From assembly GCA_002633025.1 (NCBI GenBank), contig NMRB01000192.1, positions 326,182 to 390,181 on the forward strand: a DNA stretch of 64,000 nt, in the 5' to 3' direction. Both the position numbers and the translations under genes were made by a program. Numbering within the stretch: the first letter of the stretch is position 1; each line of letters opens with the position of its first letter. Below the pieces are notes generated by a model. The model saw nothing but the letters and a program-made list of their open reading frames with translations. It made no database searches and was not told where the DNA came from. The DNA is from Notospermus geniculatus. Taxonomy: Eukaryota > Nemertea > Pilidiophora > Heteronemertea > Lineidae. This document shows positions 38,180-53,100 of this stretch, one piece after another.

Positions 38180-41100
38180 ATGTTGCTTCTTGTTGGAATT
38201 GGCGTTTTCGTCTGTTTATTTGCTGTGGCAGAGCCGCGCAGTGACATTGTTTTCAAGGAAGGGTAAGTTGTTTGTTTATCATTGGTAAGGGCTTGGAGGA
38301 ATTACTATAGGGCCAAACTCCTTACAGCGCCACCGAGTCTTCATTTTTCCGATCTACTGTGGAGTCATCATAGAATACGAAACGGAAGTAGGGGCGTAGC
38401 TAGCGGGGAGGGGCAGGGGCAAATGCCCCCCCCCCCCGAGCAAATAGGGTCAAAGCTAATTTTTCCTCAAAAAGGTCATTTCCCCTCTTCAAGCCAAGTT
38501 ATTGTAGTGTCAGATGTGGGGAAAATGCATCCGAGAGGATGTAGATTTTCAATTTTTTTCTGGGGCAGGACCCCCAGGGCCTCCTCCGACTTCGCCCTCC
38601 AGGCTCAATCAATTTTGCACCCTAGGCCATAAAAGCTAGCTACACCCTTGGGAAGATAATGGAAAGAGAGCGGGTTAGGGCGTCTTGAATCATCAAGGGT
38701 TGATGAAGCTACGCCTCGGACTCGAGCCTAGTCTCTTCGGGTGGAGAACAGTTACCTGACTGTCGCCTTACAGTTCACGACTCGTGGTTCTTTGATAACT
38801 TTTTGATAAAACATGATAGTGAGACTTAGAAACTATTCATCCGTTAGATCAGTGAGACGGCATCCTCGGCTGCAGTCATTAGCTGAACAAGCCGGTTGTG
38901 ATTTTGATCCAGAAATGCCAAGACCCGTAACACCAGGTGTCCAGACACCAGAGCTGTATTTTTAGCCATACCTGGCTGTTCTGTTTATTGCCCTCCCACC
39001 ATCTGTTGGATGGTGATATGGGAAACAAAGTACTATAAATAGGTAATCAGCAGCGGGGGTGAACAGGTAATTGGAAAAGCCCACTAGTGTATCTGGCCCT
39101 CAAGCCCACGAGAAAAATGGCTCATAAAATCATTATTTTCTGCTCGATTTGAAAAATTCGAACACATATTTGATATACCATCAAATTTAACATCCGCTGG
39201 TGACACTCACAAACACTGCACACATCTTTGTGTTGGATTTTCTTACTTTAGTCAGAGGCATTAATTTGCCTGGATTACGTAACTTCCTCCTTATCTGTAC
39301 CCCGATAGAATGCGAAATATCGGGGTATATTAGGTCTGCTGCTCAATGGTGATGTAAATGTAATGGTTTATTTTCCAGTGGATAATTCTGTTAAATAAGT
39401 CTGAAATTTTGATTTATGCTTTGTCTCATTTGAACGGAACATACATGTACTGTTGTTCTCTCCAGGGCGAAGCAGTCCATCACACCTCTGCAAGATACAG
39501 CCAGTTGTACCCGATTTTTCCCAGCCCCCCCCCCCCATGTGTACCTCCATCAGACTTGCCCATTTACTTTTTGACGTCGTATTTTTTCAGGCCAAATGTT
39601 TGTAAGACAGAATATTACCTTGCTACGAAGTAAGTTGTGTAGTTATGACCATACGGTGGGGGAAGCTCTTTTTCATTGACACAGGGGTCATGATTAGTTA
39701 AAATAAATCATACTGTCTGGTAGATGGTCCAAAAAAATCAAAGAGAAGGAAATGACCGACGTTCGTCTTTCGGAATTTCATCGATGGTGGTGATGACGAA
39801 GTACGGTACTAAACGACCTGGCACATAATACCAAACGCTGGCACTTGACAGAAAGAAATATGGGGCGTGTCCACCTTGTGATACAATTACGAAAAAATCA
39901 TCAAAGTTATGGTCAGTAAAACCCTGAGATGAAAAGATACGAAGGAACTCTATTCATAGCCTTCTCTTTGCCAAAAGTACAAGTCGATATTAGCACATTT
40001 AGTGTTACTTGGGAGGATGTTCAAAATCGACGTCAGGATCATTGTAACGATGTATTGAAATTAATTACATGTACATGTGCGATTTCAGTGGCAGGAAGAG
40101 TAAGCGCTACATTTGCTGTACAGGTTGGAAAACATCAGACGGTATCAACTGCAATTCCCGTAAGCATAACTTTGATAGTCTATCCAATGACAAGACAGAA
40201 TTTAGGGTGGGAGTAGTACTATACCCACCAGGTTTCAGGTTTCAACTAGCTGTGCACACAAGCGCAAAGGTCCCATCGTTTTCTTCGGAGCAAGAGGGCT
40301 CGCTTTGCTTTTGCGAAATCAGTTGATAAGTGTCTCGGCCGTGGATTCACGAGAAAGTCAAGCGAATAGCTGGTAGCACACAATATTGAAATCTCAGTGA
40401 GATCTGCGAATGTGTGCTACATGTACATGTATCTTATCTCAGTCTGCGGGTCTCATGTCCCCGTTTCGCAAATCTGACGAAACACGAAGTACGAAATGCG
40501 AAATTGGACTTCATTCCCATGACGTAATGTATTTCAGTAGATGGTTGGTACCACAGATATCGCCTACTGCAAGAGCGTCTTTTAGTGTATGACGTTAGAC
40601 CGATAGCGGTACGATGTACATGTACACGTATATTAAACTTTGAAATTTATCTTTCGTTTCCACCTCTTATCTACAGTACGAAGTGGAAATTTAAAAATTC
40701 AATATGCACCATCTCTCTCAGTCTTCCATGATACGCTAAAGGACGCACTGGCAGCAGGGACATTTGTGGTACCAACCATCTCCAGAAATTCATTAGGTTC
40801 TGGAAATGAAGTTGAATTTCGTACTTCGTACATATATGTATTTCGTCAGATTTGCGAAACCTCACTAATTTCCTGTCTCGCAGAGAAATGAATTTGTAGG
40901 CCTACATGTACCAGCTCGGGAGCGCTGTCAGTGACTTTGTAGACGCTGCCAATTTAGTCACATTTTTTTCGTTTAAAGCCGTGTGTGTAGACAATTGCTA
41001 CAAACTCATCGACAGCGGGCTACTTGTCGATGAGAAGGGTTCCAGTGTCCGGACAGCGAGGGGTCAATGTTACGCGGCCTACAAGTGTCGGAACTGCGGA

Positions 41101-44100
41101 AAGGGGTTCAGGCCCTTCAGGGGTGGATGTTCTGGTAAGTTTAAACTACTAAAGAATAGATACATGTAACATAAAAAAGAGATAGATGTCTTCATCTATT
41201 TTTGATAACATGCGTATTGCTCCGAATGTCAGTATTCTTCGGTTTCCAGTCTGTCCACAGATTTCAGATTTTCGATTTTTAGCATTCTTTGTCTTCCAGT
41301 CTGTCCACAGATTTCCGAATTTTTGGCATCTTTGTCTTCCAGTCTGTGCACAGATTTCCGAATTTCTAGCATCTTTGTCTTCCAGTACCAGTCTGTCCAC
41401 AGATTTCCGAATTTCTAGCATTCTTTGTCTTCCGCTGTATGACTGTCTGCCCACAGGTTCCGATTTTCAGTATTTTTGTACTCCAGTCTGTTTACATATG
41501 CATATAAATAGGCCTATTTCTGATTTTAATTAAATGTATTCAATTTCATATTCAATCTGTCCACAGATTTCCCATTTTTTAGCATTCTTTCTATTCATTC
41601 CCCATTCTGTCCACAACAGTCTGCCCACAGATTTCCAATTGTGACTACGAAGTCTGCAGTGAAACCACCTCTTCAACTTGTGACCGATGCAGTGGTTACT
41701 ATGGAGAAAAGAATTGTCATGAGTCCGACGACCAGGTGCACGGTTGCAGCGCTTTCACCGTCGCTGATAGTACCAGAAAACAGTGCAAAGGTGAGATTAA
41801 TTATATCCGTGTTCCTGAAGTGTAATTTATTGAATTGTAAACGTTGGAAAATGTCCTGATCACAAAAGTTGCGCTTCCACTAAAAAGCCGGTATTTGTCC
41901 GCTCTTATTCTGCTTCCATTACAGAATTGCCGGGTTTAAAAAGTCCGGTTCTATTAAGTGCGGATCTATTTAGTTCGGATAGCATAGCCGATCATACTCC
42001 GAATCTAGATGTTGATAAATTTTGTAGTGGAATGGCAATAACACCGGATCTATTTGCAGTATTATGCTCGGCTACAGGTGGCTCCACGGTCGCTTGCGAC
42101 TGTGCATGACGTATCCAAACTAAATAGATCCGCACTTAATAGAACCGGACTTATTAAACCCGGCAATTCTGTAATGGAAGCAGAACAAGAGCGGCTTTTT
42201 TTGTAGTGGAAGCGCAACTAAAAGCCCTGCCAGGAATTTACATTGTTCAGCGAGGGATTAGGATATACAAACCACACCGATTCAAATATTAAACTCAATA
42301 CAAAAGAAGACCATTGTATTTCGGACGCAGATTCCGCGGACTGCCGTTCTGACAGGTGGCAGCACCTTCAGAATATATCGGACGGACGGATTTGTCATTC
42401 AAATACTTGTGGCGCCATCTGAAATGTGATGATCGCTATCGATGAACTGTACAATAATTCGCCGGCTTTGAATGTCTACAATCTTGAATAATATCGTATA
42501 CATGTTGGTACATGTATTTTTGTAACAAAAGATGTACAGACGCTATTTTTTCTTTCTTCTTTAGAGTTATGTTCCTGGCGCTCATCAAGTACGCCGTGCT
42601 GGCCGGGGGAATGCGGGAAAAAAGGATATAAAACTGATTGCAAATGTCACTCGTGGTTTTCGGGGAAGGAATGCAGAACCAGTGAGTAAAGCGGAGACTG
42701 GGCGATTTTCTCTTACGTGGTACCAGATGTTGATACGGTCGTTAGGCCTACGATTTTTACTGGTAGCGTAGTCGTTGGGCGATTGTGAAAACTACTACAT
42801 GTATTAGGCTGAACAGTAGTACTGTATTGATACAGTAGTCTTCCCGAGTATCATTGAGCAATCGGTGTATACATGTACTGCAGTAGCTGATTCCTTCAGT
42901 TGTATGTCTTCAATTTCAGTATTGAAGCCTCCACAATTCCGTGAAGCCTACATTCATTTTGAACAAGACCTCGGTGGTGGTGATATAAGACGTTTATTTT
43001 CACACCGCATTGATGTCGCGACGAAGGGAGGCAGTCACAGTGTCGTCTGGTTGAACAAGTACAATGCTGCATCCCGTATCACTCTGTCTGCCTCAGCGGA
43101 ATGGAAGCCACCGTACTTACCAGGGAAGCCAAAATACATTGTCAAAGATGAAACCAGGCTTGGTGTTAATGCAGCGAGCGTGAAATGGGTCGGTGAGTGT
43201 TCATCGCCGCCATCTTGGATATATTACAGTGCTGCTCTATGGAATATATTCCATAAAAATGCATGTTTGCATGTCTGCCATGGCTTCCACTTTCTTTGGA
43301 TACCAGTAACACGGGGTCAACTCCAGATTTCGGCCTGTCTACGGATACTTCGCTGAAGTATACAGGGCCGACCGCACAGAAAGTCCGCTAGTGCTTTCGG
43401 TGCCTATCGGCGGTTTAATTAATGGGAAAATGTGTTATACATGTAACTACGGTAACTGCCGATAGAACAATGAAGCAAGGTTCATTGGCACACGGAATTA
43501 GTCCGGTTCGTGTCCGTGAAAAATCTATCAAATGGACTTCAGCGTTGTCGTATCCGGAAAACTAGGGGCAAACGGACTGGAAACGGATCGGATCAAAGTG
43601 CCAATGAACCTTGCTTAAATCGGAAAGTCGTCTCCGAATATTTTGCGAATTTTCGACCCCAGCCGGGGTCTTCCTCAGGCGCTATATAGAAGAGATCCCA
43701 GAGGTGAATGAGCTGCCGATACGCGCGGGTAGCACTATCGGACTTTCTGTGCGGTCGACCCAGAAATTTTGCTTGCCGCGGAATTATTTCTTTGCTTTGC
43801 CGATTTCAACAGCATAATAAAAATTTGTTTTTACAGCATTTCCTAAAAATGGAAACTCCCGGACTTCATATGATCGTGAATGTGGTGGCACCTGGTTGGC
43901 GTCCAAACCAGTTATGGATCGTTCTGTTGGCTGCAAGGTTACCAAGTATCTTGCGAATAATAACGAAGGGCTTGGGTTGGCTATCCAGACCGGAGCAAGG
44001 TAACTAGGCTCTAAATACATGTATGTGTAGCCTTCATGCCAGACTGCAAGCCTTTGGCCTGGGGTTTGGTTTTATACGTCTTGTCCAATTCCGCCATCGC

Positions 44101-47100
44101 TCAACGAATAACAATGTAAGGGATGAGAATGGTAGGTTAGTCTCTGCAATTCTGGTATGACACGAATCTAAGTTCGGGTTTTATTGTTCAAGGAGGGACT
44201 AGGATTGACTATGGACCACAAAAATGGCGGCCTAACAGTTCTCTCCATGACGTCAGACTCTTAATACCATTCAATAGCCGCTGGCACGCTAGGCCCATCA
44301 AGTGGGCCATGGCCATAAAAGTTTAGGTAAAATATTTGTCTGACAGGATGCCTTTGCTAGTGTTAACATGCTTGGACAGTGAATGGCCGTGACGTCATGT
44401 GGGAGAACTAGTAGGCCACCATCGTTGTTGGAAAGGTCAAAAAGACCACGACGGCTCGAAAGCAGACTTCGACAATAATTCCTTTCACATCTGATTGCTG
44501 GACCGATCTTCGAGCAGGCCCATTCTTCTTGCATGTGATAGAGAGGGGGTATCTTTTTGACATGCAGGTTTCCCTCGCGAAATCCACCGTGTTTCCTCAA
44601 GTCGTGCACTAATTTACCTTGCCAATATTGCCTATAATTAAGTTATAATCTATAATTAATTAAATTAAATGTATTATAAATTAAATTAAATTATAAATTA
44701 AATTAAATTAATTAAATAAATTATTAATTGAATTATAATTTATAATTATAATTAATATAAATTAATATAAATAATTATTAATAATTATTAATTAATAATA
44801 CAAATTATTTATTAATATAAATAATTAATATAAATATTAATTAATATAATTAATATAAATAATAATAATAATAATTAGTCTAAATTTTAATCTTCCAGCC
44901 TTGGAGTCGATATTTCGTACACGGCTGGTGGCCAAGTGAGTGTCTACAACATGGATGACGGAAGGGACAGGTCGTATATCTCCTTCTACAGGAGGCAGAG
45001 ATACGGCTTCAAGCCAGCTACATCAGTTAAAAGTGTAGTGTTTAAATGGGACATGGAAAAACCGTACAGTACCAGCACGAACCCGCTGAAATTGTCCACT
45101 GAGAAGGTGATGAAGGTAAGTCCTTTTTTGGTCATGCACCCCTTCCAAAGTCCAGTTGTTGTTGCTTTGCACACGGTAGTCCAGAAGGTCACACAGCGTC
45201 CAGTCCGTGGAACTTTTCAAGTTGAATTTTTGTATAGTGTTGGAGTTTTTCATCCGTACCAAAGTCACAGCATTATTGGCCCTTACGGAAGAGCTACTCA
45301 TGTTCCTCACTTGGATTGGGTCTTTTACTTGCCCTTGCAAAGTCACAAGGTACAGGGTACCAGAGCTTACTGTCCCATACCATGCCCCAAATGCCATAGA
45401 TATCGTCTGGTATGTCGTGAGTTGCTACGGTAATGTAATAAAAGGAGCGTTCTATCATAAACCGGAGACCAACTCGTTCTCGTATATCTTGTTTCGTTTA
45501 TTTCGTAAGCCAAGACAAGTAGCGTGGTACAACATCACACATCGACATCAGCCATCACACGTATCTACGGGGAGACACCACGTGTTCCACGGGGTCCCTA
45601 TACTACATGTGCTACTACATGTACTACTTTGGGGATCTCATTGTCATGTATCTAGGTCACAACTATTAGGTCATTAAAACAAAACTAATCTTCATAAAGG
45701 CCCGTTTCCACTACAGCGGATTCCGCCGCGGTTTGCGGCGAGCGGTGCGGTTTTCACAGGGTTTTGGATAATCCTTCGATGGTTCAACAATACATGGCGT
45801 GTTAATTATCCCAATGCCTGTGAAAACCGCTCCGCTCGCCGCAAACCGCGGCGGAATCCGCTAGAGTGGAAACTGGCCTTTACAGTAATGAACACGTAAT
45901 CATTTCAAAATTTTGATTTATTGAAAGGTTGGGGAAAACATCACTGCTTCTTGGCATGGGTGGTATGACTCCGGACCGTCCGGACTCCTACAGGACGTAG
46001 CCCTGTCCGTGCGACGCCTTGACACCGGGAAAGAATTATCACTCTCAGATGATTGTGGAAGTGTAACAAACTTCACAGGTCCTTTAGCTAAAGGATCTAT
46101 CTCGGTATGTTGATACATGGACAATGTTCCAAATTATCCTACTGAAACTACAGGTACTTTGTAGCACTTATGCGAAAATCCAAGCGAGATCGTCTCTGTT
46201 GGACATGTCTCTGAGCCAAAATTGTGTGCTACCTCGTCTAAGTAATACCGGTATGTCTCAAAATCCATGTAAGGAAGCAAAAATGTGGAGGAAAATCATT
46301 TATAGAAGATTAAACATGTATTTCAGTTCAACGTCATGGATCCCGGAGTGTATTCAGTCATTCTTACCGTGGCCGATAAGGCTGGTAACAAGGAGCGAGC
46401 CCGCCGCTTCTTCACCTACGATCCCAAATCCAAGATTACGATAGTCGAAGGGACCTATGCTAATTTCAGCAGCACCGCCGTCGACTCCGGTTATCTGCGC
46501 CACATCCAACGTAATTTGGACAAGCCCGTGGTCTTCACGACCAGCAGGGATCGCTACATCAACACTGCGTATTCGCAAGGGAATTGGCTCGGAGCGATCA
46601 AGAAATGTCCTGACCTCCGATATGACGACAACGAGGGACTGCGTACGACGTCCGCGATCAGAAACAATCAAGGTAGCCTAAACCCCAATATGTTATTTCC
46701 GAAACACTTTTGCCTGCGAGCGCTGCTTCACTTCCCGACGTAATAGAATCTACAGGGTGGCCCCCAAAAAGCGCAACATCCACCTTTAAAACCTCCAAGG
46801 GGACCAGGTTTTACTAGAAAGTGACCAGGCCATTATAAGCCCAATAATCCCTATTACAGGGTATGGTATTTCATTCAAAAATGGAATGCGAGCACTGGCC
46901 CAGTTGTGGCCTGACACATGCCTATTTCAAGTTCAAAAACTTTCATGAATGAATGAACCTTTTATCTGTGAATGCATGTCATTACTGTGGCCAACCGCAC
47001 AATTATTGTGGCCATCTCCCCTGGCATGTATCAGCATCGGGCATGCCGCCTGACGACAAATAAAATAGGGCTACCACAGTATTTACCTAACAGGGCAGTT

Positions 47101-50100
47101 GTCATTCATTGCATCATCCAAAATAGGCTTGGTAAAAGTTTGAAAAGGACACTGGGGGCCATATTCATAAAAGGGTGTTTAAGACTTAGACGCGTGTAAC
47201 TTCACTAAATGCACACACTTCCACCATGCATTTGACGAAGTTACACGCGTCTAAGTCTTTTAAATACCCTTTATGAATTTGGCCCTGGGTCTCTTGGAAG
47301 TCCCAGGCCTATTTATGACTAATCCTACCGTGACCTACTTGTTATCAGGTTATTACTGGGTTTGAAATGGACATCATGCAACCTGGTCTCATGCTCCAGA
47401 CCAAAACTGGGCTCCCCATGTTGCGCTTTTTTTGGGCCACCCTGTATATGACCGGATACAGGATGTCCTCATCATGAAAATTAACAACAGAATTTCTTGT
47501 CCCCTGGACAGATTTTCCTGCGGCAAATGATTCCTTACGCCTAGGTCACATATCCACCGGGCCCCCTACGATTTTCCCCACCGGCGGCTTGCCGTGGATT
47601 TCAGAGACCGTACGGGTCCATTACGAATTTCATGTCTACGGTGTGTGTGGTCACATATTCTACGGTGCCCGGTGAAAATTGGTGGAGAGTAATCGCAAGA
47701 CCCGTCAACAATCGGCCTAGGTCACATATCCACTCCAAGGCCCGTACGGCGAGTAAAAACAGACATTTTGGCCGATTTTCGCCAATTTCGTACGGTGCCC
47801 GGCCGGTTCCCTCACGGTCGCCACGGGCACCGGGACATTTTTCACCAGCCAAACGGGCGCCGCATTGATTAGCTTGCTGCTCCCAATTCTCCCGGCGTTT
47901 TCATGTGATCGGTAGGCCGTAGAAAGCCCGTAGAAGGCCCGTAGTGTACCCTGCGGGTCCTGTGCGGGCTCCTGCCGGTGACCGGGCGGGCTTCGCACGA
48001 TTTTGTCTGCCAATTCTCGTGAAAAAAGTTTGACGGGTACCGTGCGGTGTACCACCTGTTCATCGGACGGAGCTCGGAAGCTTACCGCACGGCATCCGGC
48101 CGACACCTTCACGGTTTGTTGACGGGCGTCTTGCGATTACTCTCCACCAAGTTTCGCCGGGCACCGCCCGAACGCCGTAAAATATGTGACCACATGAAAG
48201 TCGTAATGGGCCCGTACGGTCTCTAAAATCCAGGGCAAGCCGTCGGGTGGGGAAAATCGTAAGGGGCCCTGTGGATATGTGACCTAGACATAAAGGTGCC
48301 GGCCGGTTGCCGTGTGGTAAGCTTCCGAGCTCCGTCCAATGAACAGATGCGCCGCAAGGCGCCCGGTTGGGGCCCGGCCGGGGTACTCATGGCGACCGGC
48401 CGGGTGCCGTGCGGCACCCTTGAGAACCGCAAGGCGCCCGTCAATTTTTTTTTCACGAGAATTGGCAGAAAAAAATCGTGCGAAGCCCGCCCGGTCACCG
48501 GCAGGAGCCCGCACAGGACCCGTAGGGGACACTGGGACCTTCTACGGGCTTTCTACGGCCTACCGGTCAGATGAAAACGCCGGGAGAATTGGGAGCAGCC
48601 AGCTAATCAATGCGGCGCCCGTACGGCTGGTGAAAAATGTCCGGTGCCCGTGGCAACCGTGAGGGAACCGGCCGGGCACCGTACGAAATTGGCTGAAATT
48701 GGCCAAAATGTCTGTTTTTACTCGCCGTACGGGCCCCGGAGTGGATATGTGACCTAGGCATTACACACGGACTTTGCCAGTTACCAACTATGCCAAATTA
48801 TCTTCATTTTGCTTTGTTCTTTTGTTTTCAGGCATAGTCAAGAGGGAGATAGGATACGCTCAGTACCCCGAGATCAAGGCATTGTTAAAACAAAACGCTG
48901 CTCCACTTCGTTACATCTACCAAGAATATGATGTATTTTCTACGTCAGCCTCCTTGGACATCCCTAGGAAGGACGGAGATATGTTTGTGTAAGTTATTGA
49001 CATACAGTATGCCGCTGAGGTCATGTGATTCAACATAACCAATCAGAAGGCGCCTTCAAAAATAACCTCGAAAATTCCGCAAAAATTGAACAGTGCTAAA
49101 AGTGTGATTTGATTTTTAGTGGCGAGAATGCCTGAAGACCAGCTAACCAATACTGCTACACCTGTAACCTCAGCTCCAGCAAATAAATACTCGGAAAAGG
49201 CAAAAATCGTGGGTGCTAGGTTGAGTGCACAAACGCACGTGTTTTAATTTTTAACCTCATACCCAAGGTTTTTTCATTTTCCCTCGATTGGTTCCAAGTC
49301 TCACCGCTAGGATTATATGCGGTATTAAATCCCAGACTGCATGATTGAGCTAGTACCGTACATGAATTCTCCTGGATTTTAAAGCAAATGGCTCGCGGGG
49401 TTTGTTTTGACTTTTGATGGTACCTCCAATAGAGAGTGAATCTAGCCTCCAGGCAAATAAAAAAACCTGTGGAAATATGCGAACGTGCACCTGGGGACGA
49501 GGTTCCATTAAAAATTTGTTAAAATGGATTAATGACATTTTCAAATTCAGTCGGTCAAAATGTACATTTTGTACTATTCACATTGATTTCGAAGCGGCAG
49601 ATTTTGCAGAATACGCCTCCGAAGTTAGGCTGTCCTAATGCATTTCCCATTAAACTAAAATCCTTCTTTCGCCTTTTTTCTCAAAACGGCGCTTGATATT
49701 GAGGACATGTCAACAAACAACTGTCAACAAACTCCGCGAGCGATTTGCTTTAAAGGAGCTGGACGTCCAAGTTGTAAACACTCACTCACTGGTTCTCTAT
49801 CCACGCGACGCCTGCGGTGCTGCCACCTATTGTCGGTGATATGTACTGACGTGAATATCGTGAGTGAGTTGCATCGGACCGGGAACCAGTCTAACGATCG
49901 CGGGGCGCTACTGGTGCTGCCACCTGCACGAAGGAATAAAACTAATTTGCCGACCATGTTTGTAAACAAACCAGCTTGTTTACAACTTCGGCGTCTAACC
50001 CCTTTAAGTTTGCTTTCAACCTCGATGCGAAGTACCGGAAGTAAGAGCAGTAAAAATTCATGGCGCATCGGTAATTCCCAAGGCCTAATAAGATGTACAT

Positions 50101-53100
50101 GTACATGACTTGTATAGGCTGCTACATGTAATTATCAATAATTAGTTATTGGCTATGTATTGACTGGTGATTAATTGATTGCTAATTTTTAAAGATTGAT
50201 AACTATTTAATCAGTCATTTACATGTATGTCAAGACTTTATATTTATATTTATATCACTATTTTGTTCTGCAGAGTTTCCTCCAAAGTAACAGACTACAT
50301 GAATAGGTCACTAAGAGCCGACCTTCTAGCACTGCTTATAGACTCGAGCCCTCCTCAAATCAACGACCTCAGGCTCAGCCAAAGTGGACAGAGGATATCA
50401 CAAGTGGATGACGTCATTGATCTTCGCTCCATGATGTAATTCCGTGCTGCCTCCTATTATGTTCTTCGTTGTGACGTGTGGCCCCATATCTCAGTTTTTC
50501 GAAGTACAAAAGACAGAGAGACCATGGGTTTTTCAATAGGGCCGTTTAGACGACAAGCCAAAAAAACACATTCAGATTCGATCCGATTGGATCCGATCGA
50601 CCTCATCGGGTCTCATTTGCGTTTAGACGAGATTTGAATGTGGTCGAATGTGGTCCAATGCGGTCCAAAATCCACATTGGACCCCATTGGGCAGCGTTTA
50701 CACGCACGAGTTTTGAACCACAATCGGATTCGATCGGATTGTATGTGGATTTTTGCCTGTCGTCTAAACGGCCCTAATGAGTAACATAGAGAAATGTATT
50801 ACACTGGCGTACCGGTCACCCATCCACGTAATGATCGTTGTTTAACTTCTAGCTGCGAGGCCAACGCGCCAACCACTTGGAAATCCTAGGCCGGCGGGTT
50901 AAGCTGTGCCATACAGTAGCTGCAAGGGGGCCATACAGTCGCTGCAAGGGGGCCATACAGTAGCTGCAAGGGGGCCATACAGTAGCTGTACGGGTGCCAT
51001 ACAGTAGCTGCAAGGGGGCCATACAGTCGCTGCAAGGGGGCCATACAGGGCATACAGTAGCTGCAAGGGGGCCATACAGTCGCTGCAAGTGGGCCATACA
51101 GTAGCTGCAAGGGGGCCATACAGTCGCTGCAAGGGGTTCGATGCATCTCCTTTAACAGTGCCATGCAAGATCTTCTATCTGATGAAGCTAATGCTCGCAA
51201 GACAAAGCTTCTGCTAATTCTTAAAGGGAGTTGCTTGTTCTATGAAGCAAAAGCGAAACTTTATAAATACTTCTTCAAGAAAAAGACCAGAAAAAGCAAA
51301 TGCTAGTTTTTATGAATTCGGCCCATTATGCTACAAAACATACACCGTTTCAGGTTGGAATGGGAAGGCTATGACTATCATTCGGGTGTTGAAGAAGTTG
51401 AATGGCGTATCTACAGTGAATTCTTTAGCATATACGCTGAAAATTGCTATTATGAAGATGCCATCGTACGAGGAAAGAAAAACACCTCTTTGGTAGGTAC
51501 AATGTCGTTGCAATATACCAAGACAGCCGATCGCGCACATTCGTTGTTTTTTCCTGTCGCTGCAGCAGACGCCACAAGTACTGGGTTGTGTGGGTTCAGA
51601 AATTTGGAAATACGTACATGTACGTAGGCCTACACGTATTGCTTCGTGTATCGGTACCTCCCCAAGGACTGGACAGCTCGCCAACGTCTAGGCACATCCA
51701 AGTGTAGGCATGTGTGGATTGAATATTACATGTAAACATTCTCCTCGCATCCATCCGCAAGAATCTTTGCGAATAACGTCTTGCCTGCTTTTCAGATTTC
51801 CAGAAGGTCAGTCTGTAATGGCACGTCCGGTTGCTACTATACTTATGTTGGTGCCTTCAATAAAACATTTCGCGTTGGACCCAGTGTCGAATTGAAAGAT
51901 ACAACCGAACGAAAACGTGTTGATGATGTTGATTTTTACCTGGAGGTGACGGTGACGAATGTCGCCGGTCTAAAGACGACATTAAAAGAAAAGGTAAGGG
52001 TTTCCAGATGATGTATCATTTAGCTCTAGAAAGGTATTCAGAAGTTATGACTAGTCAATTTGTGGCTTGTGGTTCGGTTCCATTGCAAGGTCAAATGAGT
52101 GCAAAAAATGACTGGACATTCTGAAAAGCACTATAATATACAGCCTGAACTATACTCTATCCGATTCCGCTGAAGTACGGAAAATCTGTTGGTAACATTC
52201 CCGTTTTAAACTGCTTTTTGTTCAATCCATGGCCAGTCCGGGTAAAGTCACTTAAAGGGCCTCTAGACGCAGCCAGCATGGCAGGGGAAAACCCCGGGGA
52301 AAACCCAGGTTGAATACCTCGTACCAGTGATTATTACGTTAAAGTGGCGCCGCCTGGCCGAAGAACCGGTACTGATAGTAGCCTAATGGCGAGCTGCCTC
52401 TAGAGGCCCTTTAAAGGAGCACGGAATGTGATACATGTATCTTACCGGTATTTTGACTGCCGGCGTAGTGGTAGCCACCTAGCGGCAGCAGTACGAACTA
52501 CAAATAAACCATCGCAAAATGTAGGCCTACGGGGTTCTTCTCCGACAACGTAGTTAGTCCCTGGGGTTGGAGAGTGGCACGCACGGCGATGGTGGCGCCG
52601 GCTGTCAATACCGGGCTCCTTTAAAATAAACGTTTCGGAATCGGAGTCTGAATATGGAAGCTGAGGGCTTCCGAATTCGGACGTCTAAAGACTTGATTTA
52701 TGCGAATGAAGAGCATCGGAAGGTTTGGTAAAAGAAAAGATTAAAACATTGGATGTGGCTGCAATAATTTTTTTCAAAACGGTTCTGTGAGCGCGGAGAT
52801 TATTTTCCTCCGTAAAATCTTATTTTGTATATTTCGTTGTGCTTCAGATTAAGATTGGAACGTACCTTCGGTATCAGCTGAAATCAGGTAATAAGCAAAC
52901 TTATACTTTTTAAACTTAGCTAATACTCAGCGTTGTGAAAGCCGTACCCCTGAATTGATGTAGATTCAGAATTTTAATAAAACAATTGGCGGTGTGAATC
53001 GGGCCTTACCCTACATGTAAGTTATCCATCCTCCCAAAACAAGGGTTTTTACCTCTCTCTCTCTCTTCATCCACTCTTGAGCCCTGCTGTGGGAGGGTCA

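Noticed and set aside
47597-48662. Many overlapping open frames of 60-130 codons on both strands
   Set aside because: They all lie in the GC-rich interlocked inverted repeats, where stop codons are rare by composition. Complementary arms give mirrored frames, and no splice or start context is present.
49707-50108. 133-codon and 114-codon frames on opposite strands
   Set aside because: They fall across two abutting TTAA elements and read into each other's inverted ends.
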